From Lentibacillus sediminis (GTDB lineage: Bacteria > Bacillota > Bacilli > Bacillales > Amphibacillaceae), in assembly GCF_002763455.1 (NCBI RefSeq), contig NZ_NIXK01000007.1, positions 124,001 to 188,000 of the forward strand: a DNA stretch of 64,000 nt, given 5' to 3'. The position numbers were made by a program, and so were the translations under genes. Of the stretch, positions 62,134 to 64,000 are shown in pieces (the stretch's first letter is position 1; every line of letters begins with the position of its first letter). The notes under the pieces were generated by a model. It made no database searches. It was not told the DNA's origin and saw only the letters and a program-made list of their open reading frames with translations.

Positions 62134-62745
62134 ATGGGGATTACCATGCATCAGAGTACAGCCATTTCAGACTACTTTGACTGCAGCTATCGTGTTTTGA
62201 ATAATCCAGTTATCAGCCGCTTTTTATCCTCTAAAAAAAATGTGGCGCTAATATTGCAGGCAAAAGAGGAGGAGAGTATTGAATGCAAAAGAAAACTGGA
62301 TCAAGCATTTAGAGATCATTTCTACAAAGTCAGAATAATCAACTACGTAGCCAATGTTATCCATTACTATACGATCGAAATTAAAAACAGGTATGAACGT
62401 TTTCATAAGCGGAATGTATCAATTTTAGACGAAGAAGCCTCATCCGATAATGAGGAAAGCATGCCACTGATGGACTTGCTTACGGAAAGCGACACTCACA
62501 AACCGGAGGAAGTATTGGAAACTTCTCTCATTGCATCTATCGAGGATGAAAACCTGCACGGCGCACTATCCACTCTGCCAGCCAAACAAATGAAAGTGTT
62601 AGAAATGATATATGTAGAAGGAAAAGAGAATAAGGAAGCAGCAAAGTACTTTGGACAAAGTGAACAGAATATCTCTAAGCTTCATAAGCGGGCGTTATTA
62701 TCATTAAAGGAGCAATTATGGGGGCAGCCTAATGAAACACAGTGA
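62134..62745 (+). CDS. sigO: SigO-like alternative RNA polymerase sigma factor
   Basis: A 203-residue sigma-70-type protein. The C-terminal part is a region 4 helix-turn-helix (ALSTLPAKQMKVLEMIYVEG, then AAKYFGQSEQNISKLHKRAL) that would read the -35 element. The N-terminal half is weakly like region 2 and part is acidic linker (about 100-130). The neighbours YvrJ and an RsoA-like protein identify the group: in B. subtilis SigO needs RsoA to supply -10 recognition. I start at ATG 62134 behind AAGGAGGG. The likely targets here are the amidase and yvrJ. Confidence 0.75.
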   Translation: MGITMHQSTAISDYFDCSYRVLNNPVISRFLSSKKNVALILQAKEEESIECKRKLDQAFRDHFYKVRIINYVANVIHYYTIEIKNRYERFHKRNVSILDEEASSDNEESMPLMDLLTESDTHKPEEVLETSLIASIEDENLHGALSTLPAKQMKVLEMIYVEGKENKEAAKYFGQSEQNISKLHKRALLSLKEQLWGQPNETQ

Positions 62746-62959
62746 GGACTTTTATCAGCAACTGTTGCAGCATTTCCAGCCAAAGATAAATAAGCGTATT
62801 TCTTCCATACCTGAAAAGTATCAGGAAGATGTGAAACAGGACTTGATGGAGAAGATTGTAAAATCGATTGATAACGTTGACTATGACGATGTGCCGGGAT
62901 TGCATGAATTCGTAAAAGAAGAGAAAGAAAAGCTGGAGCAAGAAGATAAAGGCGAGTAG
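62732..62959 (+). CDS. rsoA: RsoA-like co-sigma factor
   Basis: A 75-residue protein (FYQQLLQHFQPKINKRISS, then YQEDVKQDLMEKIVKSID) with the helical pattern of sigma region 1.2-2 pieces found in RsoA and in short HTH_16-type proteins of mobile elements. The start overlaps the sigma factor gene by 14 bases, so both are made together, as expected of the two halves of one split sigma factor. The acidic C-terminal tail is unassigned. Confidence 0.7.
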   Translation: MKHSEDFYQQLLQHFQPKINKRISSIPEKYQEDVKQDLMEKIVKSIDNVDYDDVPGLHEFVKEEKEKLEQEDKGE

Positions 62960-63194
62960 TGTAGAGATAAGAAAGATAACAAATTACTTCTGTAGCATAA
63001 ACAACTCCCAACCAAATCGCAGCCAGTCAAATGGTACCAATCCAATATCTCATCTGATTAAAGCCTGATCTTTTTTTATTAGATCAGGCTCTTCTTTTAT
63101 TAAAGGGGAGTTTTAAGACGGATTATGTTCATGGCAAAAACTTCTCTTAACGCATGAAGCTCTTAGATAACTGAAGCTTCAAACCTTTCCCAAG
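62960..63194. other. Spacer between rsoA and the IS256 element
   Basis: No gene is seen. It holds a terminator at 63062-63098. Confidence 0.5.
63062..63098 (+). terminator. Terminator after the sigma factor operon
   Basis: AGCCTGATCT pairs with AGATCAGGCT, followed by CTTCTTTT. Confidence 0.8.
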
Positions 63195-63205
63195 GGGAGT
63201 GTAAA

Positions 63206-63259
63206 CTGAACTGTGTAAGTAAGAGAGCGTACGGCTCTTACTTCGCAGTTCAGTTTTTT
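63206..63259 (+). terminator. Hairpin terminator inside IS left end
   Basis: CTGAACTG, then GTAAGTAAGAG and GC pairs with GCTCTTACTT and CGCAGTTCAG, followed by TTTTTT. Such hairpins shield IS transposase genes from outside transcription. Confidence 0.8.
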
Positions 63260-63299
63260 ATTGTTACAATTAAAATAATTCAAACGGGAGGTTATTCTA

Positions 63300-64000
63300 T
63301 TGGCCAAGCCAAAACGAGATTCCAAATCTGTTGATCTAGCGAACCGAATCATTGAGGAATATCAACCGGAGTCTGTAGAAGACATGCAGAATGCCCTTAG
63401 GGATATTTTCGGACCGATGTTTGAAACGATGCTTAAGGGTGAAATGAATCACCATTTAGGTTATGAATCAAATGACAAAAATGAAAAGGATACAAAAAAC
63501 AGACGAAACGGATACGGTAATAAAACAGTAAAGACCAGTTCAGGTGAAGTAGGTATTGAGGTGCCTCGAGATCGTGATGGCTCCTTTGATCCAAAACTCA
63601 TACCAAAGCGCCAGAAGGACGTTTCTGCGATTGAAGATAAAGTGATATCCATGTACGCCCGTGGGATGTCCCAACGCGATATTTCTTCGACGGTGGAGGA
63701 TATTTACGGTTTTTCGGTTTCCCATGAAATGATCTCTGACATTACGGACAGTATACTTCCGGAGTTGGAAGAATGGCAGACAAGACCGCTGAGTAACTGT
63801 TATCCATTTGTGTTTGTAGACTGCATGTACACAACGATCCGCAATCAATATGAGACGAAGAAATATGCCGTCTATACCATTCTTGGCTACACGTTAGAAG
63901 GCTCTAAGGACATTCTGGGATTATGGCTGAATGAAACGGAGAGTAAGCATAAATGGATGCAAATATTTGATGAAATCAAAGCGAGAGGGGTGGAAGACAT
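63300..64000 (+). CDS. IS256-family transposase, N-terminal part
   Basis: The frame starts at TTG 63300 behind GGGAGG and stays open for 233 codons to the window edge. Conserved pieces: FGPMFETMLKGEMNHHLGYE near 40, NGYGNKTVKTSSGEVGIEVP, RGMSQRDISSTVEDIYG and FVFVDCMYTTIRN, where the aspartate is the first of the DDE catalytic triad. The remainder lies beyond the window. Confidence 0.93.
   Translation, partial: MAKPKRDSKSVDLANRIIEEYQPESVEDMQNALRDIFGPMFETMLKGEMNHHLGYESNDKNEKDTKNRRNGYGNKTVKTSSGEVGIEVPRDRDGSFDPKLIPKRQKDVSAIEDKVISMYARGMSQRDISSTVEDIYGFSVSHEMISDITDSILPELEEWQTRPLSNCYPFVFVDCMYTTIRNQYETKKYAVYTILGYTLEGSKDILGLWLNETESKHKWMQIFDEIKARGVED

Larger units (their letters stand above)
63195..64000 (+). 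mobile_element. IS256-family insertion sequence, left part
   Basis: The transposase frame and a characteristic left end (GGGGAGTGTAAACTGAACTG near 63195) mark an IS256-type element cut by the window edge. A hairpin with T run lies between the end and the gene. The exact terminal inverted repeat cannot be fixed without the right end. Confidence 0.7.

Overview
The window looks like chromosome of a low-to-moderate GC Bacillaceae bacterium, probably a halotolerant genus near Virgibacillus, Lentibacillus or Oceanobacillus. This is inferred from gene content (BCCT osmolyte transporter, ThiW-type thiamine operon, FetAB, a YtrA-type regulator with its ABC operon, a SigO/RsoA/YvrJ module, Ung, ThiDME), strong AGGAGG ribosome binding sites and frequent TTG/GTG starts. 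No 16S sequence is present, so the genus is a guess.

Two parts differ sharply. Bases 1 to about 24970 are AT-rich accessory DNA ending at a 3' fragment of a tRNA-Ala gene (24925-24969), next to a tyrosine integrase. This is what remains at the far end of an island integrated into a tRNA gene; the intact tRNA copy should lie left of the window. The island holds decayed genes (a small hypothetical with two stops, a GNAT), a helicase fused to a PD-(D/E)XK nuclease, a group II intron, a second small tyrosine recombinase preceded by repeats and a DnaA box, a PH/SHOCT-nuclease operon, a remnant of a replication gene, a four-gene operon (HEPN protein, possible ADP-ribosyltransferase-fold protein, unknown protein, ClpB-like AAA+ ATPase) that looks like an undescribed defence system, a truncated IS110 element, and a satellite-like module: DUF3987 protein, Prim-Pol primase, excisionase-type HTH protein, cI-like repressor with palindromic operators, integrase and att site.

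From 25000 to about 57000 the sequence is mostly core chromosome with higher GC: a thiamine salvage operon under a TPP riboswitch, a betaine/choline-type transporter, a YisP-like isoprenoid enzyme, Ung, a CYP152 peroxygenase, an rRNA methyltransferase, a GntR/ABC operon, an ABC-F protein behind an attenuator-like leader, FetAB iron export, an aldo/keto reductase, a MarR regulator and a Ca/Na antiporter. Several intergenic spacers here carry arrays of 20-21 base repeats. A probable small structured RNA lies at 49962-50124.

Bases 57000-64000 are again more variable: decayed small membrane genes, a tandem pair of paralogous membrane proteins, and an amidase with four peptidoglycan-binding repeats that faces YvrJ, SigO-like and RsoA-like genes. 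Three copies of one 32-base promoter-like motif lie between amidase and yvrJ, implying that the alternative sigma factor controls both. The window ends inside an IS256-family transposase.
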